Source: Sisyra terminalis (Eukaryota > Arthropoda > Insecta > Neuroptera > Sisyridae). From it: a stretch of DNA of 64,000 bases. Under the pieces are notes generated by a model. It saw only the letters and a list, made by a program, of their open reading frames with translations, did no database searches and had not been told where the DNA came from. The position numbers and the translations under genes were made by a program. Of the stretch, positions 34,484 through 47,513 are shown piece by piece. Every line of letters starts with the position of its first letter. Positions within the stretch are counted from its first letter, which is position 1. The stretch spans positions 10,912,001-10,976,000 of the forward strand of contig OY292280.1 of NCBI GenBank assembly GCA_958496175.1, in the 5' to 3' direction.

Positions 34484-37281
34484 TTAACTTGATGTTCCTG
34501 TGGTGGTCGCTGGTACCGAGGACGAAGTTGCTGCAGATGTTGCCGAGTTGAATTTGGACGGCTGAATTATGGACGTCTTTCTCGCAGGTACCGTTTCAGG
34601 TGTTGGTATAACGGTAGCATACGAAGGTATAGGTAATGGCGCCTTCAAGGGTTGTTTATTGGCACCCCCCATTTTTTGTTGTGCCATCTGGTAGTCACCG
34701 GAGTCGAAAAATTTTTGCTGCAAATTAAAAATGACAAAAATTTAATGTAGGATTACTTGAAACTGGACTAATTTCGGTAGGTTCCTATTTAACTCAAAGT
34801 AGTAACTTCTGTATTTGAGCCTGTGATCCGTTGGCTATTTCAAATATATGTTCAAAAGTATTTTTTTTATTTGTTGTTTACTGTAGCTTCATAACTACTA
34901 AGGCCTATTACTACCAGTTTTGGAGCGGTCACCTTGACCATTCGGCCACCAGTAGGCTTCCTTAAGAGTATGCCAGTGAAAGAATGAAGGAACCCTTAAG
35001 TGGTTCTATTGATAAGTGGGCGAAATCCTTTTTTGATTGACTAACTAAAATTTTTTAGAGAGTACTCTATTTTAAACTTTTTTTTTTAATTTTGAAAATC
35101 CAATTTGGTTTCTAAGGGAGGAATAATAAGGGATGATTGATTGGCTGGTTTATCCTGTAAAATTGGGATAGAATCCATGGTCTCAGTCGTAATAATCAAA
35201 TCGCTGATTCGAAAATATTTTGTGCCAAAATACTAAAGCAATTCAGATCTCCTGAATAATAAATTTGAAACAATTGAAATAGTTTCCCATTTCCGGAAAA
35301 TCGAGAAAATTTTTCGGTACGGATAGAATGATTGATGAATGATGAATTACGTCATCGCAAAAGTTTACATAAAATGGATGTTAGCAATAATCCAAATAAG
35401 ATTTTTTCGCTGACTTTGAACAGTTATACTGTGTATACAATATATATATTATATATTAAATTTGTATATTATTGTATTGATTTTGTATATTATTGTGTTA
35501 AATTATACTACATAAATTGAACTGCAATATATTTTATATATTGTATACACAGATGTTAGCAAGTTATTATTGAAAAAAAACTCCCGAATAATTATTCGGA
35601 AACAATTGAAATACTTTCCAATACTTGGAAAATCAGGAAAACTTTTTGGTACGGATAGCGGAGTTTCGTCATCGCAATAGTTAACTTAAAATGGGTGTAA
35701 GCAAATTATTTTTGAAAAAAAGAATAATTGTTTTTTGGGCTCAAGTGTACTTTAGCACACCCATAATCTGGCAACGTTGCATTTTCGACTTTGTTTTTAA
35801 TTTAATTCGCGATTAAATAGGTCCATAATGAAAATTTAGCTACAAAGAGAGAAGTACACCGTATTAGAATTAAATCATCAAAAAAATCGCGAATTAAATT
35901 AAAAACAAAGTCGAAAATGTAACGTTGCCAGATTGTGGGTGTGCTAAAGTACCCTTGAACCGTTTTTTGTTTTTCAATCAAAAATTTTCCGGAATATACA
36001 ACTAAACTCTTCTTGAATTGATGGATGTTTTATTACATATCTTGAAGCCCAAAAATATTTAGATGCTTCAAAAAGTACGTCTTTTATCCTCCTTTTACAC
36101 AAATCGGGTTTAATTTTCCGGAAAACCCAATGATTTTCCGAAAACAAACAATCGAAGTTGATACTTTAAGAGCATAAAAAAATTATAGTTAATCCAAAAA
36201 AATAAAGCAATCTAGTAAAAATTTTTTTTTAGAAAATCAGTCATGGTATTATTAGCCGGAAAATTCGGATAAACCTGCTTAAAATTTTCTGTTCACTGTT
36301 ATTGAGTGAGCTTTGAAAATTTTCCGGAAATTAGAATGAAATACTTGAATCAATGGATATCTCATTTCATTTGTTAAAGCCAAATAATACTTAGATGCTC
36401 CAGAATGTAGGCTTTTCCTTAACCTTTTCACAAATCAAGAAAATTTTTCCGGAAAACCCACGATTTTTTCAAAAATAAACATTTGAATTTGATACTTTGT
36501 AAATATAAACTAATTTTAATCTACCAAAAAAAAAATCAAAGTAGTTCCAAAAAATATGTTACGATTTTATAAGCCGGAAAATTCGGAAAAACCAGTGCAA
36601 AATTTTCGGTTAACAAATATTGAGTGACCTTCTAAAATTTCGAGTTTATTCTTATTAACACCAAATGAACCAACAATTTTCCATTCTCCGGAAAATTGAG
36701 GAAAACTCACTTGTAAATTGTTTTTTAATTCCTACTTTTAAAAGTTGGACTATTCGTTTGTACGAATGTATCCATTGATAGTTTGTATCGTAAAAATTTA
36801 ACTTGAACAAACAATTTCTATTTACAAAAAGTAAAACAGTATTTTCTTAATAGAAGTATAAAATTTAGCGAAAAGTTAAGTCAACATGTTGTTTAATATA
36901 TTTTAATTAGATAGACACACATTCGATGTTCCATTGTTTTTGCGCATGGTAATTACATATTATTTTTATGAAATGAACATCAACCTTGAAAAATATCATA
37001 ACAACAATGTTTGGATACTGAATTCGTTTGAAAAGGATAAATAGGAATAGGAAGAACCTACCCCTTTTGCTAGTCGTTTTTGCAAGAAACTAGAATGACC
37101 TCCAATTGATCGCCCAACTCCTCCCGGTCCCATAGGATACTTTGCCTTTAGTTTCATTTCTTCAATTTTTTCCAGTTCCCGAGCAGAAAGCTAAAATTTC
37201 AAAAAAAAATAAGTTCTGGAAAAAATATAGCGACAATAGTGGTTACAGTACCTCAGGTTTGGTTGATTCCTGATCCGTCAT
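34484..37281 (-). CDS. endos: Endosulfine (ENSA/ARPP19 family), PP2A-B55 inhibitor
   Basis: Small phosphoprotein that, once phosphorylated by Greatwall kinase, inhibits PP2A-B55 and permits mitotic and meiotic entry (family knowledge). Minus-strand exons: 37281-37252 (ATG, MTDQESTKPE), 37190-37062, 34717-34484 (TAA), giving 130 residues. The hallmark FDSGDYQMAQQK is present with the Greatwall target Ser59, and the C-terminal PKA-type site is ARKTSI (Ser102). KLKAKYP and FLQKRLAKG match the family core. An AG acceptor just upstream of the ATG (near 37287) suggests a non-coding 5' exon further upstream. The intron 34718-37061 is 2.3 kb and contains SINE and MITE insertions. Confidence 0.95.
34870..34960 (-). 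mobile_element. tRNA-derived SINE, shortened copy S1
   Basis: The head region, read on the minus strand, is GCCTACTGGTGGCCGAATGG, followed by GTCAAGGTGACCGCTCC. The B-box and following segment seen in copy S2 are deleted, and the tail resumes with TTAGTAGTTATGAAGC and CAGTAAACAACAAATA. It lies in the large endosulfine intron, in the same orientation as the gene. Confidence 0.7.
35388..35551. mobile_element. Foldback family A, copy A5 (internally deleted)
   Basis: It carries the outer arms only: AAATAAGATTTTTTCGCTGA on the left and TATATTGTATACACA on the right, without the inner ATTTCGATTGCC stem. It is flanked by exact 11-bp direct repeats GATGTTAGCAA at 35377-35387 and 35552-35562. The surrounding DNA is itself duplicated: GTACGGATAG through TTAGCAA recurs at about 35652-35705. 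Confidence 0.78.
35741..35958. mobile_element. TIR family E, copy E1
   Basis: About 218 bp with inverted arms TCAAGTGTACTTTAGCACAC, then AATCTGGCAACGTTGCATTT and TTAATTTAATTCGCGATTAA, with the inverse on the right side ending AAAGTACCCTTGA. The arms cover most of the element. It is non-coding and lies in the endosulfine intron. Related copies are near 38.7, 39.1, 39.5 and 50.6 kb. Confidence 0.82.
36009..36680. repeat. Diverged tandem duplication, about 332-bp period
   Basis: Two units in the endosulfine intron share TTGAATYRATGGATRT, CTTAGATGCTYCA and CACAAATC, followed by TTTTCCGGAAAACCC. The word TTTTCCGGAAA recurs throughout 35.2-36.7 kb. No coding capacity or terminal repeats are seen. 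Confidence 0.7.
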
Positions 37282-38569
37282 GGTTCTAGAAAAAAAAATC
37301 GATTACAATGAGAAATTAGTCATATCTGATTATGTATTTGTATCAATGTTATCCTCTTTTGAAAGTTTTTCTTAAAGATACCAACAAGTTGACGGAATTC
37401 TTTTGTTTTTAATTAGAAAATTAAATGGGAAATTTGGTGGGAATATGGGAGGTGTCTGAGTTGAATGGATGCTTGGTTTGGAAAAAAATATTTTTTCAAA
37501 CAAAAAAAATGAACCTTTATTTGGAAAATTGTAGGTAAGTTTGCAAAGAAATGCGTTCCAAATGTCGAATGACGGCCACAGTACTGGCAACCAATGCAAT
37601 ATTCTTTTAAAAACGAACAAAAATTTGTTTAAAAATTAGTTCAAAACCCACTCGAACCAACCGTTCCCGAAAATTCCAGAAACAAACTAGAAAAGCACAC
37701 CGAAGAAATCGAGCTGGTCCATTCAAATTTCGATTTTTCTTCTGAGAACTCCTTCTGGAATACCGAATGCGAATCAAGCACCACACAAATGAGAAAACGG
37801 AACCAATCGACAAATATTTTCAGTTTCGTCTCTTTTAGTTGGTATTGCTGTCTTTATCAATGCACTTCATTCATGTTTATTTCCGTTATCAATCTCTTCT
37901 TATCAATATATCCTTCCTTTGTCCGGTAGATGGCGCTTGGTGTTTCAAAATCATAAACATTTCCTCTTCTTTTCGGGGTAGTAAATTTTAACGAATTCCC
38001 ATAGAAATCGGAAGCACAATGAATGATTCAAAGAATTGGCCTCCGGCGAAAGGGATGGAACATAAAACCATAAAACATTTAAACCCAAGTTTCGGCTCGT
38101 AAACTATTGGCAGTAATCCAAAAACCAAAAACCGGTTTTGGAATATTCCCCGAACTGAATTACGTTTAAAAAATCTTTCATACACATACAAAATGGTTCC
38201 TTCACCCTTATTTCATGATCGTTTTTTTATCAACCAACAAAAATTTGATTTTTTAAGTTCTTAAGAAAACTTTTTAATCAAAATTTTATTCCTTTTTAAT
38301 TTCGAAATTAATGATACAAAAATTTCTATTTAACTAATTAGATTTAAACAATATAACAAGTAAACGAATTGGAAATGTTTTTCCGATGAAAAATGCATCC
38401 TTATACCCTTTTGGTCGAAAGAATTCAATAAAACTTTTCATAATATGCTGTTATATATTCAAATATTCTTAAATACTAAACTTCTAAGAAACTTTATATC
38501 TTTACACATTGGCGTACACACACAAAGAGGGGCACTTAGCCCCGATCATAAAATCCATGAAAAAAATAT
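37282..38569. other. Upstream of endosulfine, no further gene recognised
   Basis: This should contain the endosulfine promoter and a non-coding first exon on the minus strand, but I cannot place either. Antisense frames at 37372-37813 and 37988-38191 lack domain similarity or splice context. GC content is higher at 37550-37830 than nearby, which may mark the promoter side. Confidence 0.4.
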
Positions 38570-39700
38570 GGATCATGTCCCTTTTAGGTCAGCCAATAGC
38601 TGGCAACGTTGCAATTTGTTTATAATTTTACTACACCATCTTAGAATTGAATAAAAAACAAAGTATATTTTTGACTCAGATCCTTTTAAGATCAGTGAAA
38701 TCTGCCAACGTTGCATTTTCTACTTTGTTTTAACTCTATCCGCGATTATTGAATTTAATTAATTCTAATATCATATACTTTTCTCATTTGTGGTTAAATT
38801 TTCAATATGAATCGATTAATTCGCAAATTAAATTAAAAACAAAGTCGAAAATGCAACGTTGCCAGATTAGGCCGATCTAAAAGGGAATTAAGTCAAAAAT
38901 GTATTAATTTTTGCACTAACACGTCAATTTCTTTAAATTAAATCTGAAAAACAAAATTTGACTCACGTCCCTTTGAATAACAATAATAAAAATTTATTGA
39001 TTAGCCCAAGGCTATTTCTGATACACATATTAATTATTTTAACAATCGTACATTTTATCTGAAAAATAATATATCACCGATAATATTTTAGAACAGTCAA
39101 ATCTGGCAACGTTGCATTTTCTACTGTATTTTTTATTTTATCCACCATTTTTTTTTTGTTAATTCAATTCTAATATGGCATAATTTTCTTTTTTGTGGCT
39201 AAATTTTCATTATGGATCGATTAATTCGTGAGTTAAATTAAAAACAAAGTTCAAAATGTGACGTTGCCAGATTTGACCGATCTAAAAGGGAACTAAGTCA
39301 AAAATGTATTAATTATTTGTACTATCACGCCAATTTCTTTAAATTAAATCTGTGAAAAACAAAATTTGAATCACGTCCCCTTTAATAATAATAATAAAAA
39401 TTTATTGATTAGCCCAAGGCTATTTCTGCTACACATATTAATCATTTTAACAATCATAAATTTTATCTTAAAAATAATATCACCGATTAAATTTTTGAAT
39501 AGTCAAATCTGGCAACGTTGCATTTTCTACTGTATTTTGTATTTTATTCGCCATTTTTTTTTTGTTAATTCAATTTTAATATGGTGTATTGTCCATTTTG
39601 AAGCAAAATTTTCATTTTGGGCGGATTTATTCACGAATGAAATTACAAACAAAATAGAAAATGCAACGTTGCTCACTTTTGGACAATCTAAATAAGACAC
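38570..39700. mobile_element. TIR family E cluster (copies E2-E4) with about 410-bp tandem duplication
   Basis: Inverted TCTGGCAACGTTGCATTTTC ends recur. A partial copy is at 38570-38665 and a full copy at about 38668-38895. Two further copies start near 39098 and 39506, each preceded by the same roughly 150-bp segment (ATTGATTAGCCCAAGGCTAT at about 38997 and 39407). The unit of element plus linker is therefore duplicated in tandem with a period near 410 bp. Outer sequence TTTTAGATCRGTCAAATCTG continues the TIR beyond the core. Confidence 0.8.
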
Positions 39701-41985
39701 GAGTCCAATTTTTTTCCATATAAGAATATCTAAATTTAAAAGTTTCATTTTAAAAGAAAAATCAATTATTTGGGAAAAGTTAAGAATAATGTCCCTCTCG
39801 AGAATTGTGGGCCCGCGCCTGGTTGAGTCTCACAATAATAGATGTCGCTCTCCAAAGTTGGCCCCAGGGCCCATGTGGCCCTGATTTGGAAGCACGTTTT
39901 CTCTATTTGGTTCGTGTAAATGTATATGTTTGTTTTTATTGTTTCTTATGACCAAGTATAGTGTAATGGAGCCAAGAGTGAGTGTGATTTTACGTAAAAC
40001 TTACGACTAGGAAATATTTGCCGTAAAATCGTTATCATTATACCAACAATTTAGACAATGTATATCAATAAGGAATGAAGTCATAACACAATTGCAAAAC
40101 AATCATTAATGAGCCTTAATTAGTAATAAATGTAAAAACAATTTTTACATTCAAATTGCATAATTATTACGAATTTGATTTTCCATCGAGTAAAACAACG
40201 TTTTTATTGTGCTTATTTCAATGGGGAAACCATATTTTTTTCTAGTGATATTTTCGTTATTTGATTGGTAGAAAAGACGAAATTTTTCGGAATACCTGAC
40301 ATTGCAATGTAATGAATAATAGCATTGAGTTTTGGCAATTTTTTTTAGAAAAAAATAACTTTTTGTATTTTTACTTGCAACGTATGGTTGGTGAATGGTT
40401 TTTACTATGTTAATTGCAGTTTACCTGCATTTTTCTACAGTGTAATAGAAAAGTTTAGTTTTTCTTTTTCCTTTTTTTTGTAGAGGAGGAACAATAAAAA
40501 ATAAAAACAAATATTGTTTTGTTTTTTATATCCTTTTTTGGTAAGTTTTTTTTTAAATTAAAATGATTATATTTTCTCTGAAAATTCATCCATTTTTGAT
40601 GCATTTCCCAAATATAATTCCCACGTATATAAATAAGAAAGTGCAATGAATATCAACCCCATATTTTTGTTCGTTTATCCCCATTTTTTGGGTATTTTTC
40701 GAAAGGATTCAAATAAATAAAATTATTAGATATTATAGTACAAAAAATTGAGAATTTCCACAAAATTTTCTTTGATTTTTTTTTTGTATTTACATTTTAT
40801 ATTTGCCCCTCCCAATTGATAAATAATAACTATAAATTATTAAAAAACAAATTAATTTTATTGATTAATCTTTTATTTTCTCAAATAATTTATTTATCTT
40901 TTAAAAATTGGCCTCGGTTATAAGACTGTTAAAGAAAACTACAAGAAAATTAGTCTTTACAGCCAATTATCAGCCAAAAAAAAAAATGAAAATATCAAAC
41001 AGTTCCGGATTCTTAATTGTAAAACCAAATAATTGGTGAAAAGTTAAATTGGTTTTTTGCTATTATTAAATTAAGTCAATCCCAAACTTGAATTCTATCA
41101 AAACTGTAAATTAAATTAGTCAAAATGGTTTTTTCACAGACTATGAACAGTTGTACTATTTATACAATATATAAAATACATTGTGATTTTATTTATGTAA
41201 TATAAATTTAAACAAAAGTTCAAACAAATTTATTACTAACGTATTTGCCCACGTACATATTTCGATTGCCGAGCAACCTTTCTCCTAAAAGTAAACTTCA
41301 AATATAATTGTGAATAAAAGCTGAAATAAGTGTATATTTGACCTATTACCCTGATACGTATTTTGATTGCTAAGCATACTTCCTCAGTGGTCATCAAATA
41401 GTATTGAATTGTTCCGTATCTGCTATGTAATGAGTCATTCATCACATTCACAAATGATGATCATTGAGGAGAATTGCTTGGAAATCGAAATACGTATCTG
41501 GGAAATACGTTAATAGTAAATGTGTTGGAACTTTTGTTCAAGTAAATGTTTGTAAGACCATAATATATATTATATATTTTATAAACTATAGATTCAGTAA
41601 TAGCTTATTTATATCCATAAAAGATGCCCCCCACTAAACGTGGTGGCTACCGAGTGAGATATAGGGAATCGGAAAACTGACGTCCGATTGGAAAGAAAAA
41701 TCCAAAAATGAATTCCGAATTTTCTATCCGTGCATGGAGGGGATTCTTCAAGACTCTTGATCCCCCCTTGGGGGTGATAAAAGTGTGATAGTATTGAACT
41801 AAGATGGAAAAGGGTTAAAAATTAAAAAAAAAACTGATAGCTTTTACGAATGAACTGATGATCCCTTGGGAAGAAACTATACCAATGAGTAGATATTTTT
41901 TTCAGTATCCAAATTCAATTTCTTCTGGACACTTCTTCCAGATTTTAATGAAAATCCTTTTTTTTCTAGTTTTTCTATTTATCAA
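39701..41985. other. Intergenic, upstream side of Shc
   Basis: Contains a GC-rich patch at 39795-39895 (GTGGGCCCGCGCCTGG, CCCCAGGGCCCATGTGG), foldback copy A6 and AT-rich DNA. A polypyrimidine tract plus AG at 41969 just before the Shc ATG suggests the end of a 5' UTR intron. No gene was recognised. Confidence 0.5.
41120..41586. mobile_element. Foldback family A, copy A6 (diverged subfamily)
   Basis: It starts TCAAAATGGTTTTTTCACAG and ends near TATTTTATAAA. The hallmark is altered to ATTTCGATTGCCGAGCAACC on the left, with the inverse TGCTTGGAAATCGAAATACG on the right. It shares the TACAATATATAAAATACATT variant with copy A8, defining a second subfamily. Clear target duplications are not visible. 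Confidence 0.7.
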
Positions 41986-44110
41986 ATGAAACCAAATGAA
42001 ATGGCTCATCCTAAACAACGGGAATTTCCGGAGGGAACAGCTGCTGAAACCGATTCATATGATATAGAATCAATTATTGCTAAAGAAGGAATCAGCTATG
42101 CTGTTCGGGTAATTTTTTATTTTCAGAAGTTTTAATCCCCTTAACTAATGCTACCTACTAAACGATTTCCTTAATAATTTAGTTTCCCAGATATTTTTGT
42201 GGTAATCCAATTGTTAATTACTTTCAGTATATTGGATGTCTAGAGGTGAAGACTTCTATAAAAAAATTGAATTTTCGGTCAAGATCGGAGGTCACAAAGT
42301 AAGCTGAGATTCCTCGTTATAGAAGGGATGGTTGGTAATGAAAAGTTTCTTTTTAGGCAATGTATTCGGCGAGTTTGTGAGGCTGCCGGACTAAAAACTG
42401 CGACAACCAGATCCGGTACGGCGGCTAGCCGGGAAAATTCGGAAATGTCACAATTTTTGGGGGATCGACCTAGAATGGAACATGCAGGTGCTGATGTTAA
42501 CCTCACGGTTTACAGTGGGGACTTAGTTTTGTCCGATTTGCATACTGGTCAAGTGATTGTTCAGCACGATATGCCCAGAATTTCGTTTGCTTCTGGAGGA
42601 GATACGGTAAATTTATGATTGGTCTTTAATTTTTTCTGGGAGTAGGTTCTAAAGTATTCTGCCAATATCTGGAATTTTCAAAAGCTTCTATTTCAATCGG
42701 GTTTTGGTTCATACTTTAGAAAATGCGGGTTTCCAAAGTTGATTTGGATTTCTAAGGACTTAAAAGGTACTCCTGATCGGTTATTAACGATCACGAATCC
42801 TTTGAAATTAATCTCACCACTTTTTTGTTCGTATTATTGACATCTAATTTTCTTTGTGGACCCTTAAGGGTCCACTTCTGGTTAGGAATACCTGGGTAAT
42901 ATCAAAAATTAAATAATTTTCCAAGTAAAATAGTGATTCTACTAAGAAAAAAAAGTAACGAAGTAATCGAGATCTGAAAGCATTCCCCTATTAATCAATG
43001 GGTACCTAAAAACCTCACTTTTGAATAAAATTTTAAATCTTTTAATTTCTTGCTTCGATTTAGAGATTGAAGATACTCCAGTAGAAAATGGAGTAGTTAA
43101 TTTTATTTTTATTTTAGGATACATTAGACTTTGTGGCTTATATCGCTAAAAATGCCCAAGACTGGCGAGCTTGCTATGTTTTGGAATGTGGTGGAAGACT
43201 TGCCCACAAAGTTATCACCACAATTGGTCAAGCATTCACTTTGCGATATATGGAATTTCGGAAGAAAAATCCAGAAATTCCGTAAGTTATTCTTTTAGGA
43301 TCGTCGATACTGGGAATGAATGTATTTTTGTGGTTTTAGTTTGCCAATGCCATTTCGGAATATCGCTGGCATTGATTACTACAATGATCTTCCGGGGAAA
43401 GTACCACCTGAGATTGGTCCTCCTCCTCCGGTGCCTCCACTACCGTTTACAAATGTTTCAAATTTCCAACAAAGCCAACACAACTTAATTGATTTACACA
43501 CACCGGAACCTCTTCCGGTTTCCATGAATAACTCATCAGCATTTCCGGATCATAACTATGTAAACTATGCACATTTGCAAAATTCTAATCAGAACCCAAA
43601 AGTCAATAGACCACCAACAAATCAATCAGATCGGGATGTTTTTGATATGCGTAAGTGTAGATATTTAATCGATAGTTTTTTTTCTATTTTTTTGTTTTGT
43701 TTAGATCCTTTTACTACTCCAACGATTGATGCATCCACTCAACGAGCTCAGCTATGGGAGGAAATTTGGTACCATGGAGTAATAAGTCGAGCTGAGGCCG
43801 AAGCATTGCTTTTGAAAGATGGTGATTTCCTTGTACGAGAATCTCATGGAGCTTCGGGACAGTATGTGCTTACAGGAATGCAAGATAACAACAAAAAGCA
43901 CTTACTGCTAATCGATCCTGAAGGAGCTGTAAGCAATAATGAAGCACTCGATAAAACTCCCACTAACACCAACTTTTCTAGGTTCGTACCAAGGATCGAA
44001 TGTTCGAAAATATTAGTCACTTAATTAGATATCACTGTGAAAATCAATTACCTATAATATCTGCCGAAAGCACTCTCGTACTACGTACCCCCGTACCAAG
44101 ATCTTCCTAG
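41986..44110 (+). CDS. Shc: SHC adaptor protein (PTB-CH1-SH2)
   Basis: Cytoplasmic adaptor that links activated receptor tyrosine kinases to Grb2/Drk and Ras. Exons: 41986-42108, 42228-42298, 42357-42606, 43118-43281, 43340-43650, 43705-43928, 43982-44110 (TAG), giving 423 residues. The PTB domain (about residues 36-200) includes [21 protein letters not shown] and [10 protein letters not shown]. The CH1 linker keeps both Grb2-docking sites, [10 protein letters not shown] (Y216/Y217) and DHNYVNYA (Y276), and a proline-rich run. The FDMHPF segment leads into the SH2 domain (from about W328) with GDFLVRES, whose Arg351 should bind phosphotyrosine. The protein ends VPRSS. ATG 41986 follows an AG acceptor by 17 bases, so an upstream non-coding exon is likely. 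An AATAAA lies at 44445-44450. Confidence 0.96.
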
Positions 44111-46800
44111 TATAATTGCAAAAATTCAGTCTTCAATCTTTCAAAGTGTTATTGTTTTTCAATTGACAACGATTATATTTGTACAGTTAGTTTTAGTTTG
44201 CTTTGTAACCAATTGAACTGATCGATTTAAGACTGCCCAAGAAGCTTCTAAGGAGTTCCAACTTGAGCTTTTCAATCGTTTTCCCTGAGATTCAAAAGAT
44301 GATGAAGAAGCTTCCAGTGACATTGTTACCGGTATACCGGTGATACTTGCCTTAGTTTTACGTCTGGAACAGCAAACTTACTACTAAGTCCAAAGTCGGT
44401 ATACATCACTTTCATCAGGAAACTCTTTTTGTTACAAATAATATAATAAAACAAGCTTTCAAAAATGAATCAAAAAGTTCAATATGTGAGTACCAAACAA
44501 AGCTAAATCGTCTTACTAAAATTTAGTTCATTTAGTCCTCCATTAAGTCAATGTTTCAAATGGAAGCCAAGTAAATATTATATCCCTGAGGTTCCCATCC
44601 TTCTATGAAAAAAAACTAATAAAATTCAGAAGCACTAACTAGTTAGAATTCTCTTAGTATTTTCCCAACAGGGATATCTAGATATCTAGATTTATCTAGC
44701 GGAAATAATGGTAACACCCGAGATGTCACTTGGGAATTCTTGTAGATAGATTTTAAGTCATAGAGATGGACTACTCAAAACCCATCATTTGATGACTACA
44801 TACACTAGCAATGATAATGACGTCATATAGTGATGACTTTTCCAAATATTTTCCAATCTCATTCACCGCAACTGATATACTATGGTCTTCAATATTCTGA
44901 TTCCCAACTTTGGTTGTTAATTCTGAGTTGGAGCTTGAAATCAAAGAGCCGAAAAATTGTTGAGGAGCCGGAGTTAAAATTTCTATTTTATCAGAACATC
45001 ATGTCCTCTGACTACAGTTCTATCGTATATTGACAGTACTGGATGCTTAAAAAAAATTTTAGAAAAAGATCATAAGTTGAAATAATTTAGATTGGAATTG
45101 GATGCCAGATCAGAGCCGGAGTCAAATATCGGCTCCGAAATCAGATCTAGAGCTATAGTAAAAATTGGTTTTAGAATTGGAACCGGAAAAAATGAACCCC
45201 TATATCTAAAGACAACCTTTAAGGGTACCAGAAAACTGATATACTTCGGAAGAACCACTGTTTTTAGATCCTAGTATATAGTAGATTTGGAATTTCATCA
45301 AATTTGATTGATTTGGTTGGGAAAATCGAGAAACTTTTCATAGTTTTCTTAACAGTCATTAGTTGATAATCCAGGGAAATGGAAATGGGTGCAATCCATA
45401 GTTTTGAAACCATATTAATGACAATTTTGAAGATTTGAGATTTAAAGGCGAATGGACATACATGGACTTTTTATCGGAACTTTATGTCCAGGATTTCAGG
45501 GATTTATCTTCTATTACCAATTTCCCTTTTAACCTCAAGTACGAATAATTTTCCTCATAGAATGTGATCCATTCAGTTAGCGTTTCAATTACAAGGATAA
45601 ATTACTAGAATTATCATTTTTTTTTTAATTTTTTTTGGGAAAATAAGGGAAATCCGAAAAAAATTGGCCACTTTTAAACGGAATTCTGATTCCGTTGTAT
45701 TTATAACTAAATAAATTTTCTATTGAATTGTATAACTTACATTTTGTACTACTTTTTGATTCATTATCCCCGTTAATCCTCTTTGTATCAATACATTTTC
45801 ATACATAGAGGATTAATGATATATTTTAATCAAAATTTTGAAAACTAAAATGCAAAATCTTTCCCCTAAAATCCATTATAACTATAATCATAAGTATGCA
45901 TTTTCAGTTAAAAATCTTTCCAATATATTAATTTTTGAAAAAAAAAGTTTTTTTTAGAATAATTTGTTAGAATGAACATGTACACTACATATTTGAGAGA
46001 AAAACTATTGATTGCAATTGGAATTTTTATATATAGTTGTATATTTGTTGAATGAAATTAGAAGAGTCTATTTTTTAAGTTTTTAAGAACAAACGAAAAA
46101 TATAAAAATTAAAAAAGAAAATAGTGAATTTTTTACTATTTTACTATTTGCGTGCCGGGCACGCTTTGAGCGCTGTCAGCGCTCCGAATTGAGCTTTTTA
46201 CTATGTCACAAACGGCACAGAGTGCACAAAGCGCTCAAAGCAAGCTTCGTCAGCACAGCGACTGCCTTATCAAAATTTGATTCAGAAAAAAAGCAATTTT
46301 GTACAGACTACAATGCAGAAATCATTCCTGGAAATTTTTTGCAAAAGTGCTCTTTTATTTTTTTATAAAAAATTGTTATTAAATGAAATAAATATAAAAG
46401 TGGCAAGTATGCCTACTATGTTTAGAAACCAAATTATAAGTCAATGATGCCTTTTTTATTGATAGTATAATAAATTTAGTGATAAGTCAAGAAACTTTGC
46501 AATAATATGATATTTTTTCCAAAAATGTTTTACAACAAATTATCGATTTTAAATAAAACAAATTTATTTCATTTTTGTATTTGTACTTTTTTGTAGAACC
46601 TTTTCCCAACAGAATTAATTTCCAGATAAAATATGTGATTATAGTTGCATTCCAACATTATTAATACAATAATATAAGCAAGACCTGATTAAGTTGTTGA
46701 TAATCAATGCATGACCATGATTTTTGATATCTTATTGGCATTAACTAAAAATCTGAGTACTAAAAATATAAATTCCAAAAAGGATCCATCGGAAGTAAAG
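44111..46800. other. Intergenic downstream of Shc, no gene recognised
   Basis: Contains the probable Shc 3' UTR (to the AATAAA at 44445) and AT-rich DNA. A GC-rich patch at 46145-46265 has GTGCCGGGCACG, AGCGCTGTCAGCGCT and the inverted words GCTTTGAGCGCT and AGCGCTCAAAGC, perhaps a small decayed foldback element. Short open frames at 44830-45274 look like chance. Confidence 0.55.
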
Positions 46801-46804
46801 CTCA

Positions 46805-46957
46805 TTAAAGCAGGTCATTCACGCTCCGATTTGCAGTCCAACTAGTGGTACGACTTTCGAAGTTGGACTGGTCGGATCATTTAGAGGGACAACTTGAAGA
46901 TCCAACTAGTAGTTCGATTAGTTGGACTGCAAGTCGGAGCGTGAATAGCCTGTTTAA
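46805..46957. mobile_element. TTAA-flanked MITE family D, copy D1
   Basis: TTAA at both ends encloses inverted arms AGCAGGTCATTCACGCTCCG and GCAGTCCAACTAGT. The right side ends GGAGCGTGAATAGCCTGTTT. TTAA target sites suggest a piggyBac-like origin. It is non-coding. Confidence 0.8.
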
Positions 46958-47513
46958 TATGAAACTAAATATTGATTTTAAATATCAAACCACTTGCAAT
47001 ACCAAGGTCAAACACAAAAGATCAATGCAAGACTTAAAAATTTAAGACTATTACTGAAGATGGATCATTGAAACAATGGTATGAATAAAAATCTTGAGTA
47101 AAACAAATATTCGATACAAAATTATGAGTAATACCTAATTAAGTACTGTAGAGAAAAATGTCTCGCATGACCCACGTTAGACTAAAATTGGATTCAAAAT
47201 TACCAATTTAAATTTGAGATAAATTTTAAGCTAAATATAACAAAACCACTTGGAAGCTAAACATCGGATCTAAACAAAGATTACTGGTAAAAGAAGTCGA
47301 CAAAGTGAGTATGACCAAAATAAAATTTTAGATTTTGATACCAATCCAAAGCTTGGGTCATCGGAAATATCCAAGTTCAATTCCAAAATATGTGACCCTA
47401 GTATTTAAGGTCAATCAATATTTCAGCCAACAGGATTACCAAAGCAAGACTAAGTTTGGTAAGACCAAAAAAGAGTAATTTACCAAACTGTGTTTTTTTT
47501 GGAAAATCATGGC

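Noticed and set aside
45070..45274. Overlapping sense and antisense frames rich in Ser/Gly/Glu
   Set aside because: They arise from a short imperfect repeat of GGAGCCGGAGT-like words. No splice or domain support.
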